Assembly: GCF_013141775.1 (NCBI RefSeq)
Contig: NZ_WHOB01000018.1
Coordinates: 1-64,000 of the forward strand
Source of the DNA: Paenibacillus phytohabitans
Lineage (GTDB): Bacteria; Bacillota; Bacilli; Paenibacillales; Paenibacillaceae
DNA length: 64,000 nt
Direction: 5' to 3'
Below are positions 1-9,195 of this stretch, piece by piece. The number at the start of each line of letters is the position of its first letter. Within the stretch, counting starts at the first letter, position 1. The translations under genes were made by a program, and so were the position numbers. The notes below the pieces were generated by a model. That model was not told where the DNA came from. It saw nothing but the letters and a program-made list of their open reading frames with translations, and searched no databases.

Positions 1-2
1 AT

Positions 3-24
3 AAAAAAAAGCACCCGAAGGTGC
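3..24 (-). terminator. Intrinsic terminator of the response-regulator operon
   Basis: A short GC-rich hairpin with a CGAA/TTCG loop (GCACC/GGTGC arms, 11-24) is followed on the minus strand by a run of eight T residues (3-10). It lies about 110 bp past the stop of the regulator gene at 137 and is the likely end of the six-gene sugar operon. Confidence 0.8.
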
Positions 25-136
25 CCAAAGTGCTTGTGCTCGTCCTTATGCTTATATTCTTATATGCCTATGTTCCTACGTTCCAACTTCCTATCTTTCC
101 TTATCTACTCTTTACAGTTAGAGCCGCCCCGCTGCA

Positions 137-1732
137 TCAAGCCTGCTTCACATGCTCCTCACGATACTCCGTTGGCGTCTTGCCCGTGGCCTTCTTGAAC
201 ACTTGCGTGAAATATCGCGGGTCCTGATAACCGACCATTGGAGCTACCTGATAGACCTTCACCGCACTGTTCTGCAGAATGTACTTGGCGTTCTCCATCC
301 GGCAGTGAGTGACGAATTCCAGGAAGGTATAGCCCGAGATTTGTTTGAACAGGGTGCAGAAATGGCTGATGCTGAGATCGGCCACCTCGGACACCTCTTC
401 GATGCTGAGATCCTTATGGTAATTGGATTCAATGTACCGTTTGACTTTCTCAATGATGCTGCGTCCGTCTTCGCGGACGGCCGTACTGTGACTCTGCTGC
501 AGCCATTCGCGGAATTCCGCCTTGAGCACTTCAATCATATCCGACAGTGTTCCAAGGCCATGCAGCTTGCTTAACAGACTTTCAACCGACCATTCACCAT
601 GGGTGTTCAGATGCTCGAACTGCCGGTACAGCACCACACTCATCTCAATAATCAGGCGTTCCGCCAGCTGCTGCGGCAGGGCCTGGGATTCTATGAAGAC
701 AGACATTTCATCAAACAGGGCAAGCATACGCTCCAGGTTCAATGTGCGGATACTCTCAATCAGCGAGAGCTCCAGTTCCTTGGGATATTTCACCTCACGG
801 CTGCCGGCTGCCGCAGTCTCCTCTTCGATGAACACGCCCGCCTGACCGGAATAGAAACGCTGATACAAGGCTTGCGCGGCCAAGGGATACACCGTGCTTA
901 ACTGATCTATCCCCCGGGTGGTGCGGCTGATGCCCACAGAGCAGTTCAGCTTAGAGTATCTCTTGATGCCGTTGATCAGCTGTTCACCTAGCGCTCTTTT
1001 GCCGGTGCTGATGGCGGCCGGGAAAAGCAGGATCCATTCCCCGTTATAGAACGGGAAGATCGACAGCGCCCCGTTCTCCAGCGACCATTCCTCCAGAATG
1101 TTGCGGACCGCGAACAGCCAGAGATGCTTCTCTTCTGCACTCCACTTGGCCGTGAGGCCGGCATAGTCGTCCAGACGGACAACGGCCATGAAATATTCTT
1201 CCTCAAGCTCACTGTTCTCCAGCCACTTCAGATGCTGCAGCGGGCGCGGATTGCCGAGCGTGAACTCGGCCAGCATCCGCTCACGGGCAAGCAGCGACAA
1301 GGTCTGGACGGAGAGCATCAGCTGCTCATTCTCCTTCTGGCGGTCGAGCCGTTCTCTGGCCCGGGCAAGCATGACCGCCAGTTCCTCATGATCGATCGGC
1401 TTCAGCAGATAATCAAACGCGCCGAGCCGCAAAGCTTCCCTGGCATACTCGAACTCGCCGTACCCGCTGATGAAGATGAAGATCAGCTTGGAGCTGCGCG
1501 GGAGCACCTCTTTCATCAGCGCAATCCCGTCTATGACCGGCATGCGGATATCACTGATGATGATCTGCGGTGAAGTCTCCTGAATCAGCTGCAGAGCGGC
1601 CTCCCCGTTCTTCGCTTCACCAACAATAGTCAAACCCAGCTCTTCCCAAGGAATCGCAACCTTCAGGCTGCGCAGAATAATCGGCTCATCATCCACGAGC
1701 AATACTTTATATTTCTCCTGATGCTCACTCAT
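137..1732 (-). CDS. AraC-type response regulator (YesN-like)
   Basis: A 531-residue two-component regulator. Residues 8-125 form a receiver domain with the acidic pair DD near residue 14, the phospho-acceptor Asp61 in SDIRMP, and the conserved Lys in LLKPID. The C-terminal ~100 residues are an AraC/XylS double helix-turn-helix (motifs DLSIEEVSE and GYQDPRYFTQVFKK). The long middle part is the variable region usual in YesN proteins. The ATG follows a strong G-rich Shine-Dalgarno. It is the last gene of a run containing a histidine kinase (3136-4863) and a sugar ABC transporter, so it probably activates that transporter in response to an extracellular sugar. Family assignment is firm; the inducer is unknown. 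Confidence 0.93.
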   Translation of the reverse strand: MSEHQEKYKVLLVDDEPIILRSLKVAIPWEELGLTIVGEAKNGEAALQLIQETSPQIIISDIRMPVIDGIALMKEVLPRSSKLIFIFISGYGEFEYAREALRLGAFDYLLKPIDHEELAVMLARARERLDRQKENEQLMLSVQTLSLLARERMLAEFTLGNPRPLQHLKWLENSELEEEYFMAVVRLDDYAGLTAKWSAEEKHLWLFAVRNILEEWSLENGALSIFPFYNGEWILLFPAAISTGKRALGEQLINGIKRYSKLNCSVGISRTTRGIDQLSTVYPLAAQALYQRFYSGQAGVFIEEETAAAGSREVKYPKELELSLIESIRTLNLERMLALFDEMSVFIESQALPQQLAERLIIEMSVVLYRQFEHLNTHGEWSVESLLSKLHGLGTLSDMIEVLKAEFREWLQQSHSTAVREDGRSIIEKVKRYIESNYHKDLSIEEVSEVADLSISHFCTLFKQISGYTFLEFVTHCRMENAKYILQNSAVKVYQVAPMVGYQDPRYFTQVFKKATGKTPTEYREEHVKQA

Positions 1733-1753
1733 TTTATTGCACCCCCCCAGGCT

Positions 1754-3121
1754 TTATTGAACGTCCGAGCTCCGGATCAGATTCCAGTATTGCTTGGACG
1801 CGTCTTGCAGCTCCTGTAGAGCCTGATCGGCCTGCATTCCTCCGCCGATCATCTCTTCAATCACACTTAAGAATGTCTTCTTCACTTCAGGAGACAACAG
1901 ATTATCGTAGGGTACGAAGCTCTGGTGGCTCTCTTCCATCAGCTCCATCACCTGAGCGAATACCGGTCCGGTCTTATCCGGATCGAAGGCAATCCGCATC
2001 GAGGGTATTCTCAGGCCTTCGTACACAATACGCGTCTGGATTTCCTTGGTATAAAAGCCTTTCATCAGCTCCAGCGCAGCTTCCCGTTTCGCACCGGTGA
2101 GGCTCGATGACAGCCCGATTCCCATGGTGTAGCCGCCGGCAATCGACGGCTCCGCCCCTTTGACCAGCGCCGGAAACGGAATCACACCCACCTGATTCTG
2201 GAATTCCGCCGGAGCTGTCTGGCCTGAGAAAAGATTGATGTCCCAGTTACCGTTAAGATACATCGCCGCCTTCCCGTCAGTGAACAGACGCACTGCATTC
2301 TCGGTTGACGTATCGTTGGATTCGCTGCTAAAAGCGCCCTCGCCGATCCACCGGTTCAGATGCTGGAAGGCCTTCATATAGCCGCTGTTCTGAAATCCGG
2401 CTTCACTCTCGCCTGTCACCAGCTCCTGAATCAGCTCCGGCCCGGCATAGCGGTCCATTAAGTAATGGGCGAAGATCCCGGCAGGCCAGCGGTCCTCATT
2501 CCCCAGGGCGAACGGGATATAGCCTGCCTGCTTCAGCTTCACAATCGTCTCGTCCAGTTCCGCCACTGTTTCCGGAATTTCCAGTCCAAGCTTATGAAAA
2601 ATGGTTTTGTTGTAATAGAGCGGCTCTGCATTGCCTTCAATGGGCAGGCCATAAATATGTTTGTTAAAGGTCCACAGATGCAGGTCCTTGAACTGATTGC
2701 TTAATCCGTTCATGTCCGTGAACTCGGTCAGATCCATCAGCCGGTTCGAACGGACATAAGGCTCAATCTCCGCCCCGCCGAACAAAACGAACATATCCGG
2801 CGGCGTACCCGTCACCATCTCGCTCTTCAGCTTCTGCTCCCGGTGAATGTTCTGATCCAGTCCTTCGAAGTTCACCTTCACGTTCGGATGGCTCTCCTGG
2901 TAGCTCCGCACAACCTCCTCGAAGATGGCCAGCAGCGGCCGGTCATGCTCTTTGTTCCAGAAGTGCCGGAAGGTCAAGGTGATTTTCTCGGGAGAGTTAT
3001 CTTCAATCGGCTCCCGGTCTTCCTGCATAATGAACCAGACCGCACCGGACATCAGCACGATGTAGAGCAGAATCCACCCCCAATTGGTCAACCATCTCGC
3101 AACGTTCCGCTGGTCCTTCAT
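1754..3121 (-). CDS. Membrane-anchored sugar-binding protein of the sensor unit
   Basis: A 455-residue family-1 extracellular solute-binding protein. Residues about 12-30 form a single transmembrane helix (WILLYIVLMSGAVWFIM) with no lipobox Cys, so the binding domain is tethered by a helix instead of lipid. Features such as PDMFVLFGG, LPIEGNAEPLYYNK and AAMYLNGNWD fit the maltose/oligosaccharide-binding fold. The start is set at the ATG preceded by AGAAGGAG with 7-nt spacing; earlier in-frame ATGs lie inside the kinase gene. It sits between kinase and regulator, which suggests it presents ligand to the kinase and is not a transport protein. The operon's transport binding protein is a separate lipoprotein at 6883. 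Confidence 0.88.
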   Translation of the reverse strand: MKDQRNVARWLTNWGWILLYIVLMSGAVWFIMQEDREPIEDNSPEKITLTFRHFWNKEHDRPLLAIFEEVVRSYQESHPNVKVNFEGLDQNIHREQKLKSEMVTGTPPDMFVLFGGAEIEPYVRSNRLMDLTEFTDMNGLSNQFKDLHLWTFNKHIYGLPIEGNAEPLYYNKTIFHKLGLEIPETVAELDETIVKLKQAGYIPFALGNEDRWPAGIFAHYLMDRYAGPELIQELVTGESEAGFQNSGYMKAFQHLNRWIGEGAFSSESNDTSTENAVRLFTDGKAAMYLNGNWDINLFSGQTAPAEFQNQVGVIPFPALVKGAEPSIAGGYTMGIGLSSSLTGAKREAALELMKGFYTKEIQTRIVYEGLRIPSMRIAFDPDKTGPVFAQVMELMEESHQSFVPYDNLLSPEVKKTFLSVIEEMIGGGMQADQALQELQDASKQYWNLIRSSDVQ

Positions 3122-3135
3122 TCCGTTTCTCCTTC

Positions 3136-4863
3136 TCATGATGGCTGAATCTTCGGAATGCGGATACAAACCGCTGATCCGAAGCCGGGGGATGAGCAGA
3201 CCAGAATGCCATAAGGATTGCCGAACCGGATGTTCAGGCGCTCATGTACATTCTTCAGCCCCACCCCGCTGTCGCTGTATTTCCTCAGATTGGCCCGTTC
3301 CTTGTTCCACTGGCTCATCAGCACCGCAAGGTCAAAGCCCGGCCCGTTATCCTTGACGATTATAATGATATCCTTGCCGTTCTCCTGGGCTTTGACCGTA
3401 ATGGTTCCATGCTCCTCCATCTGCTCAATGGCATGATATAAAGCGTTTTCTACGATTGGCTGGACAATCAGCTTCTGGGTCATCACCATCTTCAGGGAAT
3501 CGGGCAGGTCCAGCTCATAAGAGAATTTCTCTTCGAAACGGAACTTCTGAATATCAAGATAGTGGCGGACATGCTCGAACTCCATTTGCAGCGGAATCAG
3601 CTCCTGATTCTGGCTGATGCTGATGCGCAGCAGCCTGCCGAGCGAGATGACCATTTTGCTGATATCCTTGTTGCCGGCCAGCACCGCCATCGAATTAATG
3701 GATTCCAGTGAATTATAGATGAAATGCGGGTTAATCTGCGCCATCAGCGCCTGCATCTCCGCTTCCTTCTTGCGCCCCTGCTCGGTCTGCACCTGCTCGA
3801 TCAGCTCATTGATCTGCGAGCTCATCCGGTTGAAGCCGTCGATCAGCGAATCGCTCTCATCATTGGCACGGAGCGGCACCGTGATCGGCATGAATATCCC
3901 CTGCTTGACCCGCTTCATCCCGTTCACCGCACTGTTAATGCTGCGGACGAGCCTGCGGATGAAATAATGGTCGAACAGAAAAGCAGACAGCAGCGATACC
4001 ATCCCAAGAATAATGGCGATATTGCGGATGGACACCGATTCCGATGAAATCAGATTCATCGGGGTAATTGCGGCCAGATACCAGTCTGTATTATGTGAAG
4101 GCAGGAAAGTGATCAGAGACCGCTCCCCTTGATAATTGTCAATGTAATAGTCCTGCTCCTGGGTATAATTCTCCTGCAAAAAAGGAAAATCCGTCCTTTG
4201 TCCAATATACTCTCCGGACTTGTTGAAGACGATATTGCCCTGCTTGTTCACCAGCAGAATATCCCCTTTTTTCAGGGTCGCCGCTTCCCAGAAGATCTGA
4301 TCGAGCAAATCCGGCTTGACATACACAACCAGATAGCCGATATCCTCCAGTGAATAATAATCTTTAATGACTCTGGCCTGTACCAGCACCGGTTTGCCCG
4401 CGCTTGCCGAGCCGTTCTCTCCGGGACCGGACCAGACGGGACGCCCTTCAGCGCTCTCCATCGCTCCGAACCAGACCTGTTTGTGCATATCGGCAAAAGA
4501 CATCGGCGCATTATATTGATACAGCAGCCGGTCTTTACCGTACAGACTGAAGGATGTGACCATCGGATGATTGATCAGCAGATTGTTAATCTCCTGCTTG
4601 CGGTCATAGGTAAGCACAAAGTTCTGCTGCTTGAGCGATTGCTGAATCGCCGGCTGCGTGATCGCAGAATTGGTAATCGATGAAATCTCGCTGAGCGCGA
4701 ACTTGAGCTTGCGGTCCGTCTCCAGCAGTGAAATCCAGTAGAAATTGCTTGATTTCTTCTCCATGGCATTGGAGAAATTGACATACGTAACAATCCCCAT
4801 AACGATCACGGGAATGAATACGAGAAGAATAATAGCGAACAAGATCTTGCGGCGGAGCTTCAT
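3136..4863 (-). CDS. Sensor histidine kinase (YesM-like)
   Basis: A 575-residue membrane kinase. A first helix (about residues 7-29) and a second (about 281-300) bracket a large extracellular sensor domain of Cache type. A HAMP linker follows, then the His_kinase motif QINPHFIYNSLE (His near residue 378) and a GHKL ATPase with N-box QPIVENALYHA and G-box DNGPGF. The start is the ATG after AGGAGGAAGG (MKLRRK...); the longer upstream reading lacks a ribosome site. Its stop overlaps the first in-frame ATG of the next reading frame (ATGA at 3136-3139), showing tight coupling to the tethered binding protein. Expected partner is the regulator at 137. Confidence 0.92.
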   Translation of the reverse strand: MKLRRKILFAIILLVFIPVIVMGIVTYVNFSNAMEKKSSNFYWISLLETDRKLKFALSEISSITNSAITQPAIQQSLKQQNFVLTYDRKQEINNLLINHPMVTSFSLYGKDRLLYQYNAPMSFADMHKQVWFGAMESAEGRPVWSGPGENGSASAGKPVLVQARVIKDYYSLEDIGYLVVYVKPDLLDQIFWEAATLKKGDILLVNKQGNIVFNKSGEYIGQRTDFPFLQENYTQEQDYYIDNYQGERSLITFLPSHNTDWYLAAITPMNLISSESVSIRNIAIILGMVSLLSAFLFDHYFIRRLVRSINSAVNGMKRVKQGIFMPITVPLRANDESDSLIDGFNRMSSQINELIEQVQTEQGRKKEAEMQALMAQINPHFIYNSLESINSMAVLAGNKDISKMVISLGRLLRISISQNQELIPLQMEFEHVRHYLDIQKFRFEEKFSYELDLPDSLKMVMTQKLIVQPIVENALYHAIEQMEEHGTITVKAQENGKDIIIIVKDNGPGFDLAVLMSQWNKERANLRKYSDSGVGLKNVHERLNIRFGNPYGILVCSSPGFGSAVCIRIPKIQPS

Positions 4864-4947
4864 GTATGGTCCCTTCCTCCTGCTGACTCTGTCCATTATT
4901 ATTCTTCACAGCATTCTATATTTCCTGTTACAGCCAATAACAGTTCA

Positions 4948-5811
4948 TCAGCTCTTGATAGCGCCTGAGGTCAGACCGGCAATAACCCAGCGGCTGAACA
5001 GCAGGAATACGACGAGCAGCGGCAAGGTTGCCGTGAAGGTTGCGGACATAATCATTCCATAATCCAGACCGTCACGGGTAGTGAACAGCTGCTGCAGAGC
5101 AATCTGTATTGTATAATGCTCCTTGTTCTTCAGCACCACCAGCGGCCAGAAGAAATCATTCCATACGGTCATGAAGTTGAGAATACCCAGTGTAGCCATT
5201 GCAGGTGTAATTACCGGCACCGCAATCTTCCAGAAAATTCTGAAGTGCCCGCCTCCGTCGATCCGTCCGGCTTCAATCAGCTCGGTTGGAACCGCAGCGG
5301 ATATGTACTGGCGCATCCAGAAAATCCCGAAGGCATTAACCATCGCCGGCACAATCAGCGCCTTGAAGCTGTCAATCCAATGCAGCTTAGCCATAATAAC
5401 ATAGGTCGGCAATACCCCGAGCTGCTGCGGAACAATCAGTGTAGCGATTACGAATACAAACAGCATATTTTTACCCGGGAATTCATATTTGGCGAACGCA
5501 TAACCGGCCAATGTACAGAAGAACACGACCGAGATCGTCACCATAGACGATACGAACAGCGAGTTGCCGAGCGCCTGGAAGAAGTCCGATTTTTCCAGCA
5601 CACGCTTGAAGTTGTCGAAGAACTGGTCTCCAACCGTCAATAGCGGCGGTACATGGAACACAGCTCCCTTGTCATTCGTACCGACGACGAACATCCAATA
5701 GAACGGGAAGATAGAGACCAGTGCCCCGAGGATCAGCAGACAATAGAAGCCCAGCTTGCCGAAAAAGCCGAGATCATCCGGTTTTTTTCTGAACATACGA
5801 AGTGTGCTCAC
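4948..5811 (-). CDS. Carbohydrate ABC transporter permease (MalG/CUT1 type)
   Basis: A 287-residue inner-membrane permease with six predicted helices. The EAA loop that docks the ATPase is visible as ELIEAGRIDGGGHFRIFWKI near residue 190, characteristic of MalG-type subunits. It overlaps the upstream permease by four bases (ATGA at 5808-5811), so the two are translationally coupled and should form the heterodimeric channel. No ATPase gene is present in the cluster, which is usual for Paenibacillus CUT1 importers that share an MsmK/UgpC-like ATPase encoded elsewhere. Substrate cannot be told from sequence. Confidence 0.93.
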   Translation of the reverse strand: MSTLRMFRKKPDDLGFFGKLGFYCLLILGALVSIFPFYWMFVVGTNDKGAVFHVPPLLTVGDQFFDNFKRVLEKSDFFQALGNSLFVSSMVTISVVFFCTLAGYAFAKYEFPGKNMLFVFVIATLIVPQQLGVLPTYVIMAKLHWIDSFKALIVPAMVNAFGIFWMRQYISAAVPTELIEAGRIDGGGHFRIFWKIAVPVITPAMATLGILNFMTVWNDFFWPLVVLKNKEHYTIQIALQQLFTTRDGLDYGMIMSATFTATLPLLVVFLLFSRWVIAGLTSGAIKS

Positions 5812-6761
5812 GCTTTTTTCCCTCCAGTCTCTCTGCTGCCGCTTCTGGAAATCAGCATATTCAGGACAGAGAACAGTATCGTAACGAGGAACAGCAGAAC
5901 TGCTGTAGCCGCCGCAGTACCGAAGAATCCGTTGCGGAATGCTTCGCTATACAAATAGGTAACCATCGTGATACCTTCCTGCCGGGTAGATCCGGTTCCG
6001 GATTGGCCGAGGAAGACATACGGCTCTGTGAAGAGCTGCAGGGCACCAATTGTCGATTGCAGGGTTACGAAAATAATAAACGGCTTAAGCAGCGGCAAGG
6101 TGATGGAGAACAGCTGCTGTCTGCGGTTAGCCCCGTCGATCCGGGCAGATTCATACAGATCCATCGGAATACTCTGCAGTCCGGAGAGGAACAGAATCGC
6201 GTTATAGCCCGTCCAGCGCCACATCACCATCGTTGAAATGGCGATTTTGACTCCCCACCAGCCGGAGTTGAACGCCATGCTCTCTACACCGATTCCGCCC
6301 AGCAGCCAGTTGATCATTCCGTTGTTACCGAACAAGGTGCTGAATACGAGCGTAACGGCAACGATGGAAGTGATATTCGGCATGAAATAGAGAATGCGGA
6401 AAGTCTTTTTGAACCGGGTCATGCCCGAGTGGAGCAGCACAGCCAGAAGCAGCGCCAGGAACACCTGCGGCACAGTACCCATCAGGCCCATGATCAGCGT
6501 GTTGCTGAATGAGATCCAGAAGGTCGGATCGCTGGTGATCAGATCGTAGTTTTTGAAGCCCACGTATTTCATGGGACCCAGTGCATCCCACTTGAAGAAC
6601 GATAAATAGAATGTGAAGAAGATCGGATACAGTCCGAATATCGAGAACAGAATAAAGAACGGTGAAATAAATGTATACGCAGTGAAGCGGCTCCGTCTTT
6701 GTTCGGTCAAAAAAGGACGTTTGCTCTCGGCATGCGGACTCGCTAATACGGGCTCAGCCAT
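5808..6761 (-). CDS. Sugar ABC transporter permease (MalF/CUT1 type)
   Basis: A 317-residue permease with six transmembrane segments and the EAA-type loop DLYESARIDGANRRQQLFSI near residue 215. The start MAEPVL is preceded by GGAGGTG at correct spacing; 14 further in-frame codons upstream lack a site. It follows the binding-protein gene after a 120-bp gap that contains a hairpin, and is coupled to the second permease by a 4-bp overlap. Together with the lipoprotein at 6883 it forms a type-I carbohydrate importer. Confidence 0.93.
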   Translation of the reverse strand: MAEPVLASPHAESKRPFLTEQRRSRFTAYTFISPFFILFSIFGLYPIFFTFYLSFFKWDALGPMKYVGFKNYDLITSDPTFWISFSNTLIMGLMGTVPQVFLALLLAVLLHSGMTRFKKTFRILYFMPNITSIVAVTLVFSTLFGNNGMINWLLGGIGVESMAFNSGWWGVKIAISTMVMWRWTGYNAILFLSGLQSIPMDLYESARIDGANRRQQLFSITLPLLKPFIIFVTLQSTIGALQLFTEPYVFLGQSGTGSTRQEGITMVTYLYSEAFRNGFFGTAAATAVLLFLVTILFSVLNMLISRSGSRETGGKKA

Positions 6762-6792
6762 GTCACACCTCCAGTGAATTCGTAAATATAAA

Positions 6793-6831
6793 TCCGGACT
6801 CACAGAGGATGAAGCTCTCCGTGAATCCGGA
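6793..6831 (-). terminator. Hairpin between binding-protein and permease genes
   Basis: An imperfect stem (TCCGGA(C/T)TCAC(A/G)GAG arms) with a small loop and no T-run. In such ABC operons a stem here typically causes partial termination or protects the 3' end of the highly expressed binding-protein mRNA. Its role is inferred from position. Confidence 0.55.
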
Positions 6832-6882
6832 CATTTGAGGAATCGTCTTCCTCAATAGACTAAGATTAGCGTCACCAGGAAT

Positions 6883-8244
6883 TTAGCCGCGCTCTGCAAG
6901 AGTTTTCGACTGCTTTACAGCATCTTCCCACTCTTTTGCCGGATCAGCTTTCTTCTCAAGTACGTTCTTGAGCGCATTCTTGAAGAAGGTATCCGTCTGG
7001 TCATGCAGCGGTCCGTAGTATACCGGTTTAACGCGGTTAGCCGCTTTACCGAATTCAACAGCTGTCTGCTGACCGCCGAAGAACTCATCCTTGAAGTCTA
7101 CGAATGCAGGATCTTCATACAGTGCAGGGATAGAAGGCATCAGACCTTTGGTCTTGAAGGATTCCAGCTGGTTGTCTTTGTTAACAAGCCATTGGATGAA
7201 ATCATAAGCCTCTTTCGAATGCTTGCCTTCCTTAGGAAGGGTGATGAATGAACCGCCCCAGTTGCCGGCTCCTTCAGGAAGCTGGGCAATTTTCCATTTA
7301 CCGGAGGAATCAGGTGCGTTGCTCTTGATGTTACCAGCCATCCATGCCGGGCCCATAACCACTGCGAACGAACCGTCGTTCATGCCTTGGCCCCATTCAG
7401 GCGACCAGAGCATAACATTGCTGATCCAGCCTTCTTGAATGCCTTTTACAGTAAAGTCATACGCTTTCTTCACTTGCGGATTGGTGTCGCCGATGAAGGT
7501 TCCGTCAGCTTTGCTGAAGTAGATTTCGTCAGCAGACTGGTCACGCAGCGCATTGTACGTAAGATCCGTCAGATCGGAGAAGTATTTGCCGGTTTTATCT
7601 TTGAAGACTTTGGCTACAGTAGCGAATTTATCCCAGGTATCGATCGCAGCGCTGAACCCTTCAGGATCGCTTGGCAGGCCGGCTGCTTCAGCCAGATCGG
7701 TACGGTAATAGACTACAGTAGGTCCGATATCTGTCGGAAGTCCAAGCTGGAAGCTGCCGTCAATAGAAGAAGCCTGTTTCCATTTCCAGTCCAGATAGTT
7801 GGCTTGGATGTCTTTGGCACCCAGATCGTTCAGGTTGTAGAATTTGTCCTGTGCGCCCAGGAAGCGTTCCATGAAACCGATTTCAAGCTGGAAAATATCA
7901 GGTGCGCCCGAACCGGCCGACAACGCTGTGGTCAGGTTGTTGTGGTGGGCCGTCTGGTCACCGGTGTTCTGTACCTTGATGGTTACATTCGGATGTTCCT
8001 TAGTGTATTCAGTAGCCAGCTCTTCATAGTTCACGTTGCCCAGTGTCCAGAAGGATAGCTCCACCTTCTCTGCTGGCTCTGTATTAGCCCCTTCAGTTGC
8101 CGGTGCATTAGTGCTTGCTGCGTTGCCGCCTGTATTACCTTCTGCAGCCTTGTTGCCGCCGTTGTTGTTTCCTCCGCATGCCGCGAGCGAACTCATGAGC
8201 ATGATGGAAACCAGCGTCAGCGCCAGGTTTTTTACTTTTTTCAT
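6883..8244 (-). CDS. Sugar ABC transporter substrate-binding lipoprotein
   Basis: A 453-residue family-1 solute-binding protein. The N-terminus is a lipoprotein signal (MKKVKN, hydrophobic core, lipobox SLAAC with Cys near residue 23) followed by a Gly/Asn/Ala/Thr-rich linker of about 35 residues, then the binding domain (ELSFWTLGN..., GSGAPDIFQLE, AVVMGPAWMAG). It is the first gene of the six-gene cluster and should deliver sugar to the two permeases downstream. ATG is preceded by AGAGGGG. Expression is presumably controlled by the kinase/regulator pair in the same cluster. Confidence 0.94.
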   Translation of the reverse strand: MKKVKNLALTLVSIMLMSSLAACGGNNNGGNKAAEGNTGGNAASTNAPATEGANTEPAEKVELSFWTLGNVNYEELATEYTKEHPNVTIKVQNTGDQTAHHNNLTTALSAGSGAPDIFQLEIGFMERFLGAQDKFYNLNDLGAKDIQANYLDWKWKQASSIDGSFQLGLPTDIGPTVVYYRTDLAEAAGLPSDPEGFSAAIDTWDKFATVAKVFKDKTGKYFSDLTDLTYNALRDQSADEIYFSKADGTFIGDTNPQVKKAYDFTVKGIQEGWISNVMLWSPEWGQGMNDGSFAVVMGPAWMAGNIKSNAPDSSGKWKIAQLPEGAGNWGGSFITLPKEGKHSKEAYDFIQWLVNKDNQLESFKTKGLMPSIPALYEDPAFVDFKDEFFGGQQTAVEFGKAANRVKPVYYGPLHDQTDTFFKNALKNVLEKKADPAKEWEDAVKQSKTLAERG

Positions 8245-8381
8245 TCCTCTGTACCCCTCTCAAAGGTTTCTCTTACAAGATTTAGTGTACAGTAGGCAGA
8301 TGTTTTTTTTGAGGAGGCAAACTCCCGGTTTATGGTGGAAATATTTATGATTTATATAAGACGCACTTAAGTTTGAACTTG

Positions 8382-8477
8382 AAGCTTCATCGTCACTGCG
8401 GTGACATTTGGACTTCCGGCCGCTGTTGTCCCAGATTTCTTCATCTCATCCGCTGTTCTCGGTGGAAGTCCGGTGAC
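8382..8477 (+). repeat. Dispersed intergenic repeat, copy A (~96 bp)
   Basis: This block in the 326-bp gap between the divergent genes at 8244 and 8571 matches the reverse complement of 62812-62909. A 27-bp stretch (8406-8432) is identical to 62858-62884, and weaker identity runs on through the motif CCGGTGAC at the end of both copies. Within copy A the 8-mer GGACTTCC recurs inverted as GGAAGTCC and GCTTCA as TGAAGC, so a long imperfect hairpin is possible. No open reading frame fits. Origin and function are unknown to me. Confidence 0.75.
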
Positions 8478-8570
8478 TGAAGCTGCCGAAGTGGATTTGA
8501 AGCGTGGACCCAGGTATACTAATTATATTTGCTGTACAGCAGTTATCCCGATATAAAGGAGAATTATCCC

Positions 8571-8783
8571 ATGCCCATCAACCGTCCTTTGCTGACCGAC
8601 AGCGATCTGCAGGAAGCGATTGACCGCAAGCTGCCCGTCCGTGTATTCCAGGATGACCATCTGGTGAATTCAGGTGCGACGGTGGTCCGTTTCACAGACT
8701 CGGATGTTGTAATCCAGTCCCGGGTCAGCGATTTAACCTATTATTCGCGCAGCCGCTGCGAATTCTTCGAAGTCCGGCCGTAG
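8571..8783 (+). CDS. Small conserved-looking protein of unknown function
   Basis: A 70-residue soluble protein beginning MPINRPLLTD, with predicted beta strands (PVRVFQDD, GATVVRFTDSDVVIQ) and an acidic/aromatic end (YYSRSRCEFFEVRP). The start is chosen at the ATG after AAAGGAGAA; the longer upstream frame has no ribosome site. It is followed after 3 bp by an HNH-type protein, so the two are probably co-transcribed. I do not recognise the family. The composition suggests a small beta-barrel-like fold, but that is a guess. Confidence 0.7.
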   Translation: MPINRPLLTDSDLQEAIDRKLPVRVFQDDHLVNSGATVVRFTDSDVVIQSRVSDLTYYSRSRCEFFEVRP

Positions 8784-8786
8784 CCC

Positions 8787-9092
8787 ATGAAAGAACAAGC
8801 CTTGGGCAAGTGTGAGCTATGCGGCCGTTCCCCTCTCGCAACCACCGTCCATCATCTGACTCCCCGGGAGAAAGGCGGAGCGCTGCTGCCTACCGCACTT
8901 CTCTGCAAGGCTTGCCACCGGCAGATTCATGCCCTGTATACCAACAGCGATCTGGTTGTTCTCAACCTGACCACGCTGGACAACCTGAGGCGTGATTCAC
9001 AGATTGCCGCTTATCTCAAATGGATTACCAGGCAGCCGCCAGGTTCCGAGCCCAGGCTCCGCAAATCCAAGCATGTGCGGGGCGGACGTTAG
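8787..9092 (+). CDS. HNH-type zinc protein (putative endonuclease)
   Basis: A 101-residue protein with the compact HNH/McrA signature: CELCG (Cys pair near residues 9 and 12), TTVHHLTPREKGG, then CKACHRQIH supplying the second Cys pair and the catalytic-type His residues. The C-terminal tail is basic. Small HNH proteins of this length are widespread in Bacillales chromosomes; they bind zinc and may nick DNA, but a cellular role is not established. It starts 3 bp after the preceding gene with no strong site of its own, suggesting coupled translation. Confidence 0.78.
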   Translation: MKEQALGKCELCGRSPLATTVHHLTPREKGGALLPTALLCKACHRQIHALYTNSDLVVLNLTTLDNLRRDSQIAAYLKWITRQPPGSEPRLRKSKHVRGGR

Positions 9093-9195
9093 ACCGCCTC
9101 GCATTAGGCATGAATAGATTGCCTGTTATAGAGACACTATAGAGCGGAGAATGGCCGACAGGCTAACCACAATCTATAGTGAGGCAGGTGCATTT

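Noticed and set aside
5116-5643. 175-codon plus-strand open frame
   Set aside because: Shadow of the MalG-type permease; composition rich in Arg, His and Gln as expected for an antisense frame.
7387-8058. 223-codon plus-strand open frame
   Set aside because: Antisense to the binding lipoprotein; no start signal and no domain.
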